Shown here: piece by piece, positions 7,030-13,821 of the stretch
How the letters are laid out: the number at the start of each line of letters is the position of its first letter
How positions within the stretch are numbered: position 1 is the first letter of the stretch
Assembly (NCBI GenBank): GCA_027071965.1
Contig: JALSYJ010000138.1
Span: 1-14,084 of the forward strand
Length of the DNA stretch: 14,084 nt
Origin: Robiginitomaculum sp.
GTDB lineage: Bacteria; Pseudomonadota; Alphaproteobacteria; Caulobacterales; Maricaulaceae
Direction of reading: 5' to 3'
Made by a program: the position numbers and the translations under genes
Notes under the pieces: model-generated
Database searches by the model: none
Seen by the model: only the letters and a program-made list of their open reading frames with translations
What the model was told of the DNA's origin: nothing

Positions 7030-7083
7030 GTGACGCATCTCAGACCCATCACGTTCGTCACTCCGGCCTTCGCGTAAGTGACG
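7030..7083. repeat. CGTCACT/AGTGACG palindrome, related to the element at 541-690
   Basis: CGTCACT (7056-7062) pairs with AGTGACG (7077-7083) around a 14-nt loop. A further GTGACG (7030-7035) can pair alternatively with CGTCAC at 7056. CGTAAGTGACG (7073-7083) is identical to 677-687, and GTTCGTCAC (7053-7061) is the exact complement of 682-690. So this is a fragment of the same dispersed family. Confidence 0.55.
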
Positions 7084-7093
7084 GTTAGAGGTG

Positions 7094-7242
7094 AGGGTCA
7101 CTCATAGGGTCAGTGCTAAGGGTCAGTGCAAATTTTTGCTGTCCCTTGTTGATACTTGAGAGACACTGCAATCATACCAAAACAGCACTTTATGGTAATA
7201 AACTTACCCTTAAATGACCCTAAGAAGTACTGGCTGACCCTT
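7094..7242. repeat. Cluster of AGGGTCA motifs, three direct and two inverted
   Basis: AGGGTCA occurs on the plus strand at 7094, 7106 and 7119 (12-13 bp apart; the last two extend to AGGGTCAGTGC) and on the minus strand as TGACCCT at 7215 and 7235. AAGGGTCAG (7118-7126) and CTGACCCTT (7234-7242) could be terminal inverted repeats of a 125-bp non-coding element. The 81-codon minus-strand frame here looks spurious. A related GGTCAGTGCAA lies at 12343. Confidence 0.4.
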
Positions 7243-7286
7243 GGACTGCGGGGATAAGTGATAATGATGCCCGCATGTTCCAAACC

Positions 7287-7295
7287 TGTTATAAT
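7287..7295 (+). promoter_or_regulatory. Extended -10 promoter element TGTTATAAT
   Basis: A perfect TG-N-TATAAT extended -10. The bases 17 nt further upstream do not form a -35, which is tolerated for this promoter type. It would start an RNA near 7301-7302, ending at the terminator at 7442-7474, with no open reading frame in between. Confidence 0.4.
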
Positions 7296-7300
7296 GTAAG

Positions 7301-7474
7301 AGTTGGGGCAAAGCCCCGAAACAGAAGCTCTTTGACAGGTAAATATTTCTTCAAAACCCAATAAGTAAAAGCGTTCTGTGCGTCATTTCCCGGGTGCGAG
7401 CAAAGCTGAAAATCCAAATATATTGCGCCTGCCTCTGGCAGTTATCCTGCGGGGAAAACAGGATAAGAGTTTTT
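7301..7474 (+). ncRNA. Possible small RNA between a promoter and a terminator
   Basis: About 174 nt lie between the extended -10 and a terminator on the same strand, without a convincing coding frame. The 5' end can fold as GGGGC-aaa-GCCCC (7305-7317). Near the 3' end are CTGCC-tct-GGCAG (7429-7441) and then the terminator stem. ACAGAA (7321) can pair with TTCTGT (about 7373). I could not match it to 6S, SRP, RNase P or tmRNA. It could be an unknown sRNA or just a terminator serving upstream read-through. Confidence 0.3.
7442..7474 (+). terminator. Intrinsic terminator, 8-bp stem plus T-tract
   Basis: TTATCCTG pairs perfectly with CAGGATAA around a nine-base loop, followed by GAG and TTTTT. 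The T-tract is on the plus strand only, so it ends plus-strand transcripts, not rlmN, which converges on it. Confidence 0.7.
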
Positions 7475-7501
7475 GCGGCTGATGATTAGTTCATTTTGAG
7501 C

Positions 7502-8671
7502 CTAGGGATTTAATTGCTGTTGCTCGCGCAGACGTTCTGAGGCCCGTTTTTTTACGCTTTCAGACTTTAACTGTCCGCAGGCTGCAAAAATATCCCGGCC
7601 CCTTGGCGTGCGAACCGGCGATGAATATCCGGCCTTGTTAACAATCTCCGCAAAGGATTCGATGCGTTGCCAGCTAGAGCATTCATATGGTGATCCTGGC
7701 CACGGATTAAACGGGATCAGATTGATTTTGGCCGGTATGCCGGCCAGCAAGCGCACCAGTTCTTTAGCTTCGGCATCGCTGTCATTTATGCCCTTTAGCA
7801 TTACATATTCAAAGGTGATCCGCCGGGCATTGCTGGCTCCGGGGTATTGGCGACATGCTTGCAGCAATTCGGCAATTGGATATCGTCGATTGATGGGAAC
7901 CAGCTCATTGCGCAAGGCGTCATTTACCGCGTGCAGGGAAATCGCCAGCATGGTTTTGCCCTGATCGCCCAGTGGTGACATTTGCGGCACAATGCCGGAG
8001 GTAGATACGGTTATCCGCCGTCTGGAAATTGAAATTCCCTCATTGTCAGACAAAATATCAATAGCAGACAGGACATTGGGCAGGTTAAGTAATGGCTCAC
8101 CCATGCCCATGAAAACGATATTGGTGATTTTGCGTCCCGCAGAGGGTGTTGGCCATTCGTCCAGATCATCGCGCGCCAGTAAAACCTGCCCAACAATCTC
8201 GGCAGCAGTTAAATTGCGCACTAATGCCTGCGAACCAGTATGGCAAAAGGTGCAGTTTAATGTGCAGCCAACCTGACTGGACACACAAAGCGCACCGGAG
8301 CGCCCAACTCCGGGGATAAATACTGATTCGGCCTCAACCCCCGGCGCAAACCGAATCAGATATTTGCGTGTACCATCAGTTGAAACAAGTTTTTCAATAA
8401 TTTTCGGGCGGGACAGGTCAAAATACGCCGATAGATCATTGCGCAAATCCTTCGCCAGATTGGTCATCAGCGAAAAATCGTTTATACCCTGATGATAAAG
8501 CCAGCGAAAAATTTGATTGCTGCGCATTTTTGCCGGTTTTTCCTCCAGCCCAAATTTGCGCAAGGCAGCAACCATCTGCAAGCGATCCTTCCCGAGCAAA
8601 GTCGGGCGCGCCGACAATTGCGAAGCAGGTTTATGTTGTAAATCAATCTCCATGGCAGGCTTATAGCCCAT
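7502..8671 (-). CDS. rlmN: Dual-specificity RNA methyltransferase RlmN
   Basis: A radical-SAM enzyme that methylates C2 of A2503 in 23S rRNA and A37 in some tRNAs. In the 389-residue product the cluster motif is C136-TLN-C140-TF-C143. The two catalytic cysteines are C129 (in LCVSSQVGC) and C365 (in AACGQL). The SAM-binding FMGMGEP is at 187-193, and ITFEYVMLKGIND and NLIPFNPWPGSPYE are typical family stretches. The frame reaches a start at 8725, but the ATG at 8671 has GGGAG about ten bases upstream and fits the family's N-terminal length, so I used it. It is divergent from the TonB receptor. No minus-strand T-tract terminator follows it. Confidence 0.95.
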   Translation of the reverse strand: MGYKPAMEIDLQHKPASQLSARPTLLGKDRLQMVAALRKFGLEEKPAKMRSNQIFRWLYHQGINDFSLMTNLAKDLRNDLSAYFDLSRPKIIEKLVSTDGTRKYLIRFAPGVEAESVFIPGVGRSGALCVSSQVGCTLNCTFCHTGSQALVRNLTAAEIVGQVLLARDDLDEWPTPSAGRKITNIVFMGMGEPLLNLPNVLSAIDILSDNEGISISRRRITVSTSGIVPQMSPLGDQGKTMLAISLHAVNDALRNELVPINRRYPIAELLQACRQYPGASNARRITFEYVMLKGINDSDAEAKELVRLLAGIPAKINLIPFNPWPGSPYECSSWQRIESFAEIVNKAGYSSPVRTPRGRDIFAACGQLKSESVKKRASERLREQQQLNP

Positions 8672-8704
8672 GAAATTGCATCTCCCAAGTGCCTGCGACA
8701 TTTT

Positions 8705-8791
8705 GTACATAAGAATTAGTTGCAATTAACTCCCATATGTTCTAGATGAGAATCATTCGCAACTAGAAGAATGAGAAAATTAGTTATGTAC
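8705..8791. promoter_or_regulatory. Nested inverted repeats in the rlmN/receptor divergent promoter region
   Basis: GTACATAA (8705-8712) pairs with TTATGTAC (8784-8791), and inside it TAGTTGC (8717-8723) pairs with GCAACTA (8759-8765). A candidate receptor promoter lies within: TTGCAA near 8720, a 17-base gap and TAGATG (8742-8747). The Fur-like box overlaps the right inner arm. The outer arm covers the ATG at 8786. Confidence 0.45.
8747..8761. promoter_or_regulatory. Fur-like iron box
   Basis: TGAGAATCATTCGCA matches the 7-1-7 Fur pattern TGATAAT-N-ATTATCA at 11 of 14 positions. It overlaps the expected transcription start of the TonB receptor, where bound Fur-Fe would block RNA polymerase. 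This fits an iron-repressed receptor. Confidence 0.6.
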
Positions 8792-11155
8792 CAGAATTCT
8801 TTTTCAGAAATCCGCTCTGATGACTCCATGATTTTTAAGGGTTTAACACGCAAATCCCGTGCAAATGACAAGGGGCGGTGTCGTGCGGTCTTATCAACAA
8901 TAATCGCCGGCCTGTTAAGTGGTGTTTCCGGTGCGGCATTGGCCGAAGCTGATGTTTTAGAGCAGGAACCGATATCCTGGCCTTCTTCGGATCGGATTAT
9001 AATAGTTGGTAAACGTGCTCATGTGGATGATGTTCCAGGTTCAGCGGCCTTTGTGGATATCGAGACTCTGCAAAAGCAATCCTATGATGATATTAACCGG
9101 ATCTTGCGAGTGGTTCCGGGAGTTAATCTACAAGAGGATGATGGTTTTGGACTTCGACCTAATATTGGCTTGCGCGGTACCGGCCTTGATCGCTCCTCTA
9201 AAATCACCCTGATGGAAGACGGAGTATTGATTGCTCCGGCTCCTTATTCGGCTCCTTCTGCCTATTATTTTCCCAATACTGGAAGAATGAGCGGTATTGA
9301 AATTGTAAAAGGTGCTGGCGGTATCAAGTACGGCCCGCGTACTCAAGGCGGATCAATTAACCTGTTATCGACAGAAATACCGGATCAGTTATCAGCATTT
9401 GGTTCTTTTAAGGCTGGAAGCTATAATTCGCGCAAAATCCATACATGGGTCGGCGCGCCATTGACCGGTAAGAATGGCGGGTTGAAAATTTCGGGGCTAA
9501 TTGAGTATTACGCCAATAAATCTGATGGTTTTAAGCAATTGGATAATGGTGGAGACACCGGCCTTGATGTCGATGATGTGGTTGCCAAATTGCGTTTTGA
9601 AACTCCGGACGGAGCGGCAATAAGCCAGAGCCTGGAAGTAAAAATTCAGGCATCCGATGAAGTTTCAAATGTAACTTATCTTGGCCTGACCGATGCTGAT
9701 TTTGCTATCAATCCATTTCGGCGCTATGCAGCTTCTGCCCTTGATCAGATGGATGCAAAACATTCAGAAGTTTCCGCCCGCTGGCGTGCGGATTTTGGCA
9801 ATGGTTTTGATTTAACCGCCTTGGCATATCAAACCAGATATTCCCGAAACTGGTTCCGGCTGGAACGGGTGAACACTGCAGGAAGCGCGATTAACTCCGG
9901 CAAAAGCGGTGTCGGCCTTTCAGATATTCTGGATGACCCGGTTACTTATGCTGCTGAAATGGACATTATAAGAGGAACTGCCGGATTGGTTTCTGCGCCC
10001 GGCTCCTTGCTGATGAAGTATAATAATCGCGATTATGTGTCTCGTGGTGTGCAGGCTATTTTAGGCTGGCAGGGCGAAGCGTTTGGTGCCAGTCACAATT
10101 TTGAAGCCTCTGTTCGCCTGCATGAGGATGAGCAGGATCGTTTTCAGTGGCGCGACCGTTATTCTATGAACAATGGTGCTTTGGTGCTTTCTGGCGTGGA
10201 TACTCCGGGTACAGAAAGTAATCGCGTGGACAGCGCCTCGGCTCTGGCCATCTATGTGCAGGATCAGATCGACATTGGCCGCTGGCGATTTGTGCCAGGG
10301 GCCCGTCTGGAAAACGTAAAATTGTATCGTGATGATTTTGGCCGGGCAGATCCATCCCGATCCGGTGTGAATTTACGTGAAATTGACAATTCAATAACGG
10401 CCTTTGTACCGGGGCTGGGTGTTATTTTCGATGTGAGCGATAATTGGTCATTGTTTGGCGGGGTGCATCGCGGATTTTCACCTCCGGCACCGGGTCGGGC
10501 CAATAGCGCCCCTGAAACTGCAACAAATTGGGAATTGGGAGGCAGATTCTCAAACGGATCAACCCGGATTGAGGCCACGGGGTTCTTTAACTCCTTTGGC
10601 AATATGATCGGAACCGTTACGGCTTCAACCGGTGGCGGTGGCGCCATTGGTGATCAATTTGATGCGGGGGCTGTGGATGTTTATGGGCTGGAGCTTTCCG
10701 GGGAAACCGATCTGGCTGAATTTGCCGATGCCGGTTTTCAAATACCGGTACGCTTTGCCTATACCTATTCCAGTGCCGAGTTCCAGAACAGCTTTGCGAG
10801 TAATTTCAAACCATGGGGCAATGTACTTGCCAATGATCAGGTGCCCTATATTCCCGAGCACCAGTTCTCAGGCTCCATTGGGTTTGAAACCGGACGTTTT
10901 GGCAGCGAACTAGCCGCCTCGATTATAGGTGATGTTCGCACACAGGCAGGGCAAGGGGCCATACCGGTGTCAGAGCGCGTGGACGGGCGCACGGTTTGGG
11001 ATGCCAGCCTATGGTTTGAGCCTGTTCCAAAGCTCAGGCTTGGAGTTTCTGCCCGCAATTTAACCGATAATGTTTATGCGGCAGCACGCAGGCCGGTTGG
11101 CGTGCGGCCCGGAATGCCCAGAACAGTATTATTCTCTGTTGCTGTTAAATATTAG
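8771..11155 (+). CDS. FecA-like TonB-dependent outer-membrane receptor
   Basis: A 22-strand outer-membrane barrel that imports ferric chelates using TonB energy. The 794 residues hold a signal sequence whose hydrophobic core is near 43-58 (STIIAGLLSGVSGAALAEA), then a TonB-box-like DRIIIVGKR. The plug follows with ILRVVPGVNLQEDDGFGLRPNIGLRG, LMEDGVLIAPAPY, IEIVKGAGGIKYGPRTQGG and INLLS. The barrel ends in RTVLFSVAVKY. The plug is closest to ferric-citrate receptors (FecA type), but ligand is not assured. The N-terminus is long; starts at 8771, 8786 (ATG) or 8828 (ATG) are all possible, and the last gives a more usual signal peptide, though none has a strong Shine-Dalgarno. Fur control is likely. 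No FecIR-type N-terminal signalling extension is evident. Confidence 0.92.
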   Translation: MRKLVMYQNSFSEIRSDDSMIFKGLTRKSRANDKGRCRAVLSTIIAGLLSGVSGAALAEADVLEQEPISWPSSDRIIIVGKRAHVDDVPGSAAFVDIETLQKQSYDDINRILRVVPGVNLQEDDGFGLRPNIGLRGTGLDRSSKITLMEDGVLIAPAPYSAPSAYYFPNTGRMSGIEIVKGAGGIKYGPRTQGGSINLLSTEIPDQLSAFGSFKAGSYNSRKIHTWVGAPLTGKNGGLKISGLIEYYANKSDGFKQLDNGGDTGLDVDDVVAKLRFETPDGAAISQSLEVKIQASDEVSNVTYLGLTDADFAINPFRRYAASALDQMDAKHSEVSARWRADFGNGFDLTALAYQTRYSRNWFRLERVNTAGSAINSGKSGVGLSDILDDPVTYAAEMDIIRGTAGLVSAPGSLLMKYNNRDYVSRGVQAILGWQGEAFGASHNFEASVRLHEDEQDRFQWRDRYSMNNGALVLSGVDTPGTESNRVDSASALAIYVQDQIDIGRWRFVPGARLENVKLYRDDFGRADPSRSGVNLREIDNSITAFVPGLGVIFDVSDNWSLFGGVHRGFSPPAPGRANSAPETATNWELGGRFSNGSTRIEATGFFNSFGNMIGTVTASTGGGGAIGDQFDAGAVDVYGLELSGETDLAEFADAGFQIPVRFAYTYSSAEFQNSFASNFKPWGNVLANDQVPYIPEHQFSGSIGFETGRFGSELAASIIGDVRTQAGQGAIPVSERVDGRTVWDASLWFEPVPKLRLGVSARNLTDNVYAAARRPVGVRPGMPRTVLFSVAVKY

Positions 11156-11180
11156 AGTATTTTGGGTAAGCATTAAACAA

Positions 11181-11213
11181 AAGAGCGTTTCAGGATTTTC
11201 CTGAAACGCTCTT
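11181..11213. terminator. Strong bidirectional terminator
   Basis: AAGAGCGTTTCAGGA pairs perfectly (15 bp) with its complement around a three-base T loop. The plus side continues GTCATTTTT, and the minus side has a TTTTG-type run. It sits 26 nt after the receptor and 25 nt before the lipoprotein stop, serving both convergent genes. Confidence 0.88.
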
Positions 11214-11237
11214 GTCATTTTTCATAACCGCTAGCGT

Positions 11238-11813
11238 TTAGGCTTCGGGGCGCTTGATGGTTCCAGCCAGATTGCGCATTACTTCGCGAGAATCATAAGC
11301 ACGTTCATTGTCTTTAGGCTTTTCACCTCGTTTCATCACGATTTCGGCAAAAGCCTCATAACGAGTGATCTGCCTTAAATCAAAACCAGTTCCAAATCCG
11401 CCGCCATAACCATGACCAAAACCGTACCCACGGCCAAATCCATGAAGATAACCCGGGCTATAACCCCAACCATGGCCAATGCTGTAATAATTCCAGCCAA
11501 AATGCCCATAATTAAACGCCGAAGCCCCAGTGTCCACGATGCGTTGTTTTTTATCCAGTTCACGTTCAGCAATGATGAAGTAGTCATATCCGCGTTGAGC
11601 TGTGAGTTCTGCGGCACGGTACAATAAATAGTTCTCAACAGTGCTTAGGTCAGTAAGAGAGTTTCCGGAAAAACTAACCCGATACCGGTTTGGCTCAATC
11701 TGGGTTTCAGCAAATCCACGAGTACCTTCACCAGCAGCCTGATAGGGGGTTGCGGTGGCACAGGCGCTTAAAATAAGGGCGCTGCCAAGAGCTAGTATAA
11801 GTGGATATCGCAT
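11238..11813 (-). CDS. Glycine-rich lipoprotein, CC0125/CC1285-like family
   Basis: 191 residues. A lipoprotein signal with lipobox LSAC places the acylated cysteine at C18. The following TPYQAAGEGTRGFAETQIE, RYRVSFSGNSLT and VENYLLYRAAELTAQRGYDYF are the hallmarks of a lipoprotein family first named from Caulobacter genes CC0125/CC1285; function is unknown. Residues about 100-145 are a low-complexity Gly/Tyr/His/Phe run (GYGFGHGYGGG and similar) that may be flexible or surface-exposed. A charged C-terminal tail follows. GGAG lies eight bases before the ATG. It converges on the TonB receptor across a shared terminator. With Ala19 after the lipobox cysteine, outer-membrane sorting is likely but inferred. 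Confidence 0.85.
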   Translation of the reverse strand: MRYPLILALGSALILSACATATPYQAAGEGTRGFAETQIEPNRYRVSFSGNSLTDLSTVENYLLYRAAELTAQRGYDYFIIAERELDKKQRIVDTGASAFNYGHFGWNYYSIGHGWGYSPGYLHGFGRGYGFGHGYGGGFGTGFDLRQITRYEAFAEIVMKRGEKPKDNERAYDSREVMRNLAGTIKRPEA

Positions 11814-11909
11814 GGAGTTTCTCCTTCATCTGTGAACGGTGGCCAGTTTAACCTGTTTTATCCTTAATTCCAAGGAGCTTGCTTTTTTGTTCAGTTCACG
11901 TTCATGTGT

Positions 11910-11937
11910 TTGCCTGATGCTGGCTGACTTGTAAGAT
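11910..11937 (+). promoter_or_regulatory. Candidate promoter of the 110-residue exported protein
   Basis: TTGCCT (11910-11915), a 16-base spacer, TAAGAT (11932-11937). Transcription would begin about six bases before the ATG at 11950, and no Shine-Dalgarno is seen, so the mRNA may be nearly leaderless. Confidence 0.35.
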
Positions 11938-11949
11938 CTGGATAATAAA

Positions 11950-12282
11950 ATGAATACTTTTCTTGTGGCCAGCCTGTTGCTGGCACCCGCTCTGACACCG
12001 GCACCCTTGTCGCCACCGGCACAGCTACTTGCCGATGCCTGTATTGCCGAGGGTGAATCCCGGACAGAATGTATCTGCTATGCCGGATTTATTGAAAAAA
12101 ATTCCAGTGAGCGCGAGCTAAAAGCACTGGCAACCCTGATTGAGCCCAAAAATCGTGAAAGTCTGGAACAGGCGTTTAGCTCTTTGATGCAGACCGGACT
12201 TACACCGGCAGAAATTTTTGACATTGGCATGCGCGTGGAAGAGCTCAGCGATGACGCTACCAAGGTGTGCAAGGGAAAGTAA
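11950..12282 (+). CDS. Small exported cysteine-containing protein, unknown function
   Basis: 110 residues that I cannot assign to a family. A hydrophobic N-terminus (MNTFLVASLLLAPALTPAPL) looks like a signal peptide with a Pro-rich exit, cleavage unclear. The mature part has four cysteines, C31, C41, C43 and C107, enough for two disulfides linking the first helix region and the C-terminus. Between them are helical, amphipathic segments (SERELKALATLIEP, REESLEQ-like) and a GLTPAEIFDIGMRVEELSDD stretch, so a small alpha-helical periplasmic domain is likely. The spacing of CIAEG..TECICYAGF to the final VC resembles small periplasmic proteins of Alphaproteobacteria annotated only as hypothetical. 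It is 89 nt upstream of the ATPase gene, which has its own promoter. Confidence 0.7.
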   Translation: MNTFLVASLLLAPALTPAPLSPPAQLLADACIAEGESRTECICYAGFIEKNSSERELKALATLIEPKNRESLEQAFSSLMQTGLTPAEIFDIGMRVEELSDDATKVCKGK

Positions 12283-12297
12283 GCGTGATGTCTGCCA

Positions 12298-12363
12298 AAT
12301 AAGATCACCTAGTTGACTTTATTCGGAGGTAAACTAAAATAAGGTCAGTGCAATGATCTTATT
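12298..12363. promoter_or_regulatory. Promoter inside a nested palindrome (ATPase operator candidate)
   Basis: AATAAGATCA (12298-12307) pairs perfectly with TGATCTTATT (12354-12363). Inside it, GACTTTATT (12315-12323) pairs with AATAAGGTC (12338-12346) at eight of nine positions. The promoter TTGACT (12313-12318), a 16-base spacer, TAAAAT (12335-12340) lies exactly across the inner arms. The ATPase ATG at 12372 follows with GAGGGG just after the outer arm. There is no T-tract, so a terminator is unlikely. Confidence 0.55.
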
Positions 12364-12371
12364 GAGGGGTT

Positions 12372-13775
12372 ATGTTACATATATCCAAAGAAACAATCTT
12401 TGAACGCATGCAAGTCGAAAACCCGTGGTGGAAAACTGGGGAGGTGGCCAGTGTCAGTGCGTATCGACGTCGAGCTTATTTTGACAGTTTTTTTGCCGAA
12501 GCCACACAAACGGCATTTCGCCGAGCCGTAATTTTAATGGGGCCAAGGCGTGTTGGCAAAACAGTGCTTATCCACCAGTTAATCAAGCAACTCATAGATG
12601 ACGGGTATTCGCATTCTGATCTGCTATATCTTTCAATGGACGCTCCCATTTATAATCGCTTACCGCTTGAACAGGCGTTAAAAATTTTTTTGGACAATCA
12701 AATTGGCAAAGAATCTAAAAAGCCAGTAGTGTGTTTTGATGAAATTCAGGTGGTGCCCGATTGGGAAGTTCAATTAAAGAGCTTGGTGGATAGCTACCCT
12801 TCGATCCTGTTTATCGCCAGCGGATCAGCCGCAGCAGCTTTGCGAATGAAAAGTGCAGAATCTGGTGCCGGGAGGTTTACTGACTTCCTGCTGCCGTCAC
12901 TGACCTTTATTGAATATCTTGACTTAAAGGGGATAGAGCACGAAGGTCTTAGCTCCACTCTGAGGGTTGAATATACTCATACTATCAACCAACATTTCAT
13001 TAATTACATCAACCTTGGTGGTTATCCTGAAATCGCCTTATCATCAGAAGGAGCGGAGGTTTTAGCCAAACGACTGGGGTCTGATATCATTGAAAAGGTG
13101 TTATTACGAGATTTGCCATCTTTGTATGGCATTGGTGACATTGCAGAGTTAAACGCCCTTTTTAACACCATTGCATATAATACGGGTCAAGAAGTTTCAC
13201 TGGATGGCTTATCGAAAGGAGCCAGCATCTCAAAGAACACCCTAAAACGGTATCTCGAATACCTTGAAGCTGCCTTTCTTATCAAACGAGTTGAACGCAT
13301 CGACCAAAACGGAAAACGCTTTAAGCGAGCAACTTTTTTTAAGGTTTATCTAACCAGCCCCTCCATGCGAGCGGCCTTGTTTGGGCCCGTGGGTGAGGGT
13401 GATGAAGCAATGGGCCCATTAGTAGAGACAGCTATTTTTTGCCAATGGTTCCATGATCATCAATCTAACGCAATACGATACGCACGCTGGGGTAAAAGCC
13501 GCGGTGGGGAAGTGGATATAGTAAATCTGGATAAATTACAAAAACCGCAATGGTGCGTTGAGGTAAAATGGTCTGATCGTTTTTTTGAACACCCAAATCA
13601 ATTAAAATCTCTTGGCAGTTTTTTGCAAATACACTCAGATTTACAAACCGCCATTTGCACAACAAAAACCAAAAGTGGTTGGCAAAAATTACGCGATTAT
13701 GACATCAAATTTGTTCCTGCCGCAGTGTATTGCTATGAGGTAGGTAAGAACCTTCTTTTATCCCGGTCTGAATAA
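12372..13775 (+). CDS. AAA-family ATPase with C-terminal DUF4143 (COG1373)
   Basis: 467 residues. The N-terminal AAA domain has Walker A GPRRVGKT (57-64), Walker B VVCFDEIQ (119-126) and a sensor-like ILFIASGSAAAAL. A winged-helix-like region follows (LDGLSKGASISKNTLKRYLEYLEAAFLIKRVER). The C-terminal DUF4143 contains GGEVDIVNL and CVEVKW, the D/E and E-x-K arrangement seen in PD-(D/E)XK nuclease folds. Members of this family are common, patchily distributed and often on mobile DNA; cellular function is mostly unknown, with antitoxin-like and DNA-related roles proposed. The ATG is four bases from a GAGGGG ribosome site. Codon choice looks slightly more AT-rich than the neighbours, consistent with recent arrival but not proof. 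It is convergent with argG, 46 nt apart. Confidence 0.92.
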   Translation: MLHISKETIFERMQVENPWWKTGEVASVSAYRRRAYFDSFFAEATQTAFRRAVILMGPRRVGKTVLIHQLIKQLIDDGYSHSDLLYLSMDAPIYNRLPLEQALKIFLDNQIGKESKKPVVCFDEIQVVPDWEVQLKSLVDSYPSILFIASGSAAAALRMKSAESGAGRFTDFLLPSLTFIEYLDLKGIEHEGLSSTLRVEYTHTINQHFINYINLGGYPEIALSSEGAEVLAKRLGSDIIEKVLLRDLPSLYGIGDIAELNALFNTIAYNTGQEVSLDGLSKGASISKNTLKRYLEYLEAAFLIKRVERIDQNGKRFKRATFFKVYLTSPSMRAALFGPVGEGDEAMGPLVETAIFCQWFHDHQSNAIRYARWGKSRGGEVDIVNLDKLQKPQWCVEVKWSDRFFEHPNQLKSLGSFLQIHSDLQTAICTTKTKSGWQKLRDYDIKFVPAAVYCYEVGKNLLLSRSE

Positions 13776-13821
13776 TACCCGCCAGACACAAGTGGCGAAC
13801 AACCAAACTTATTTGATCATC

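Noticed and set aside
7116..7361. 81-codon minus-strand frame
   Set aside because: It runs through the AGGGTCA repeats and the small-RNA candidate, and its translation shows no domain pattern.
7317..7486. Hammerhead ribozyme (GAAAC at 7318, CTGATGA at 7480)
   Set aside because: Only one stem (ACAGAA/TTCTGT) fits; the cleavage-site base would be G, which is not allowed, and the other stems do not pair.
8672..8725. Longer N-terminus for RlmN
   Set aside because: GGGAG is correctly placed for the ATG at 8671, and the extra 18 residues are not typical of the family.
11871..11888. CAAG-gag-CTTG hairpin followed by a T run
   Set aside because: A 4-bp stem is too weak to call as a terminator, and no plus-strand gene ends just upstream.
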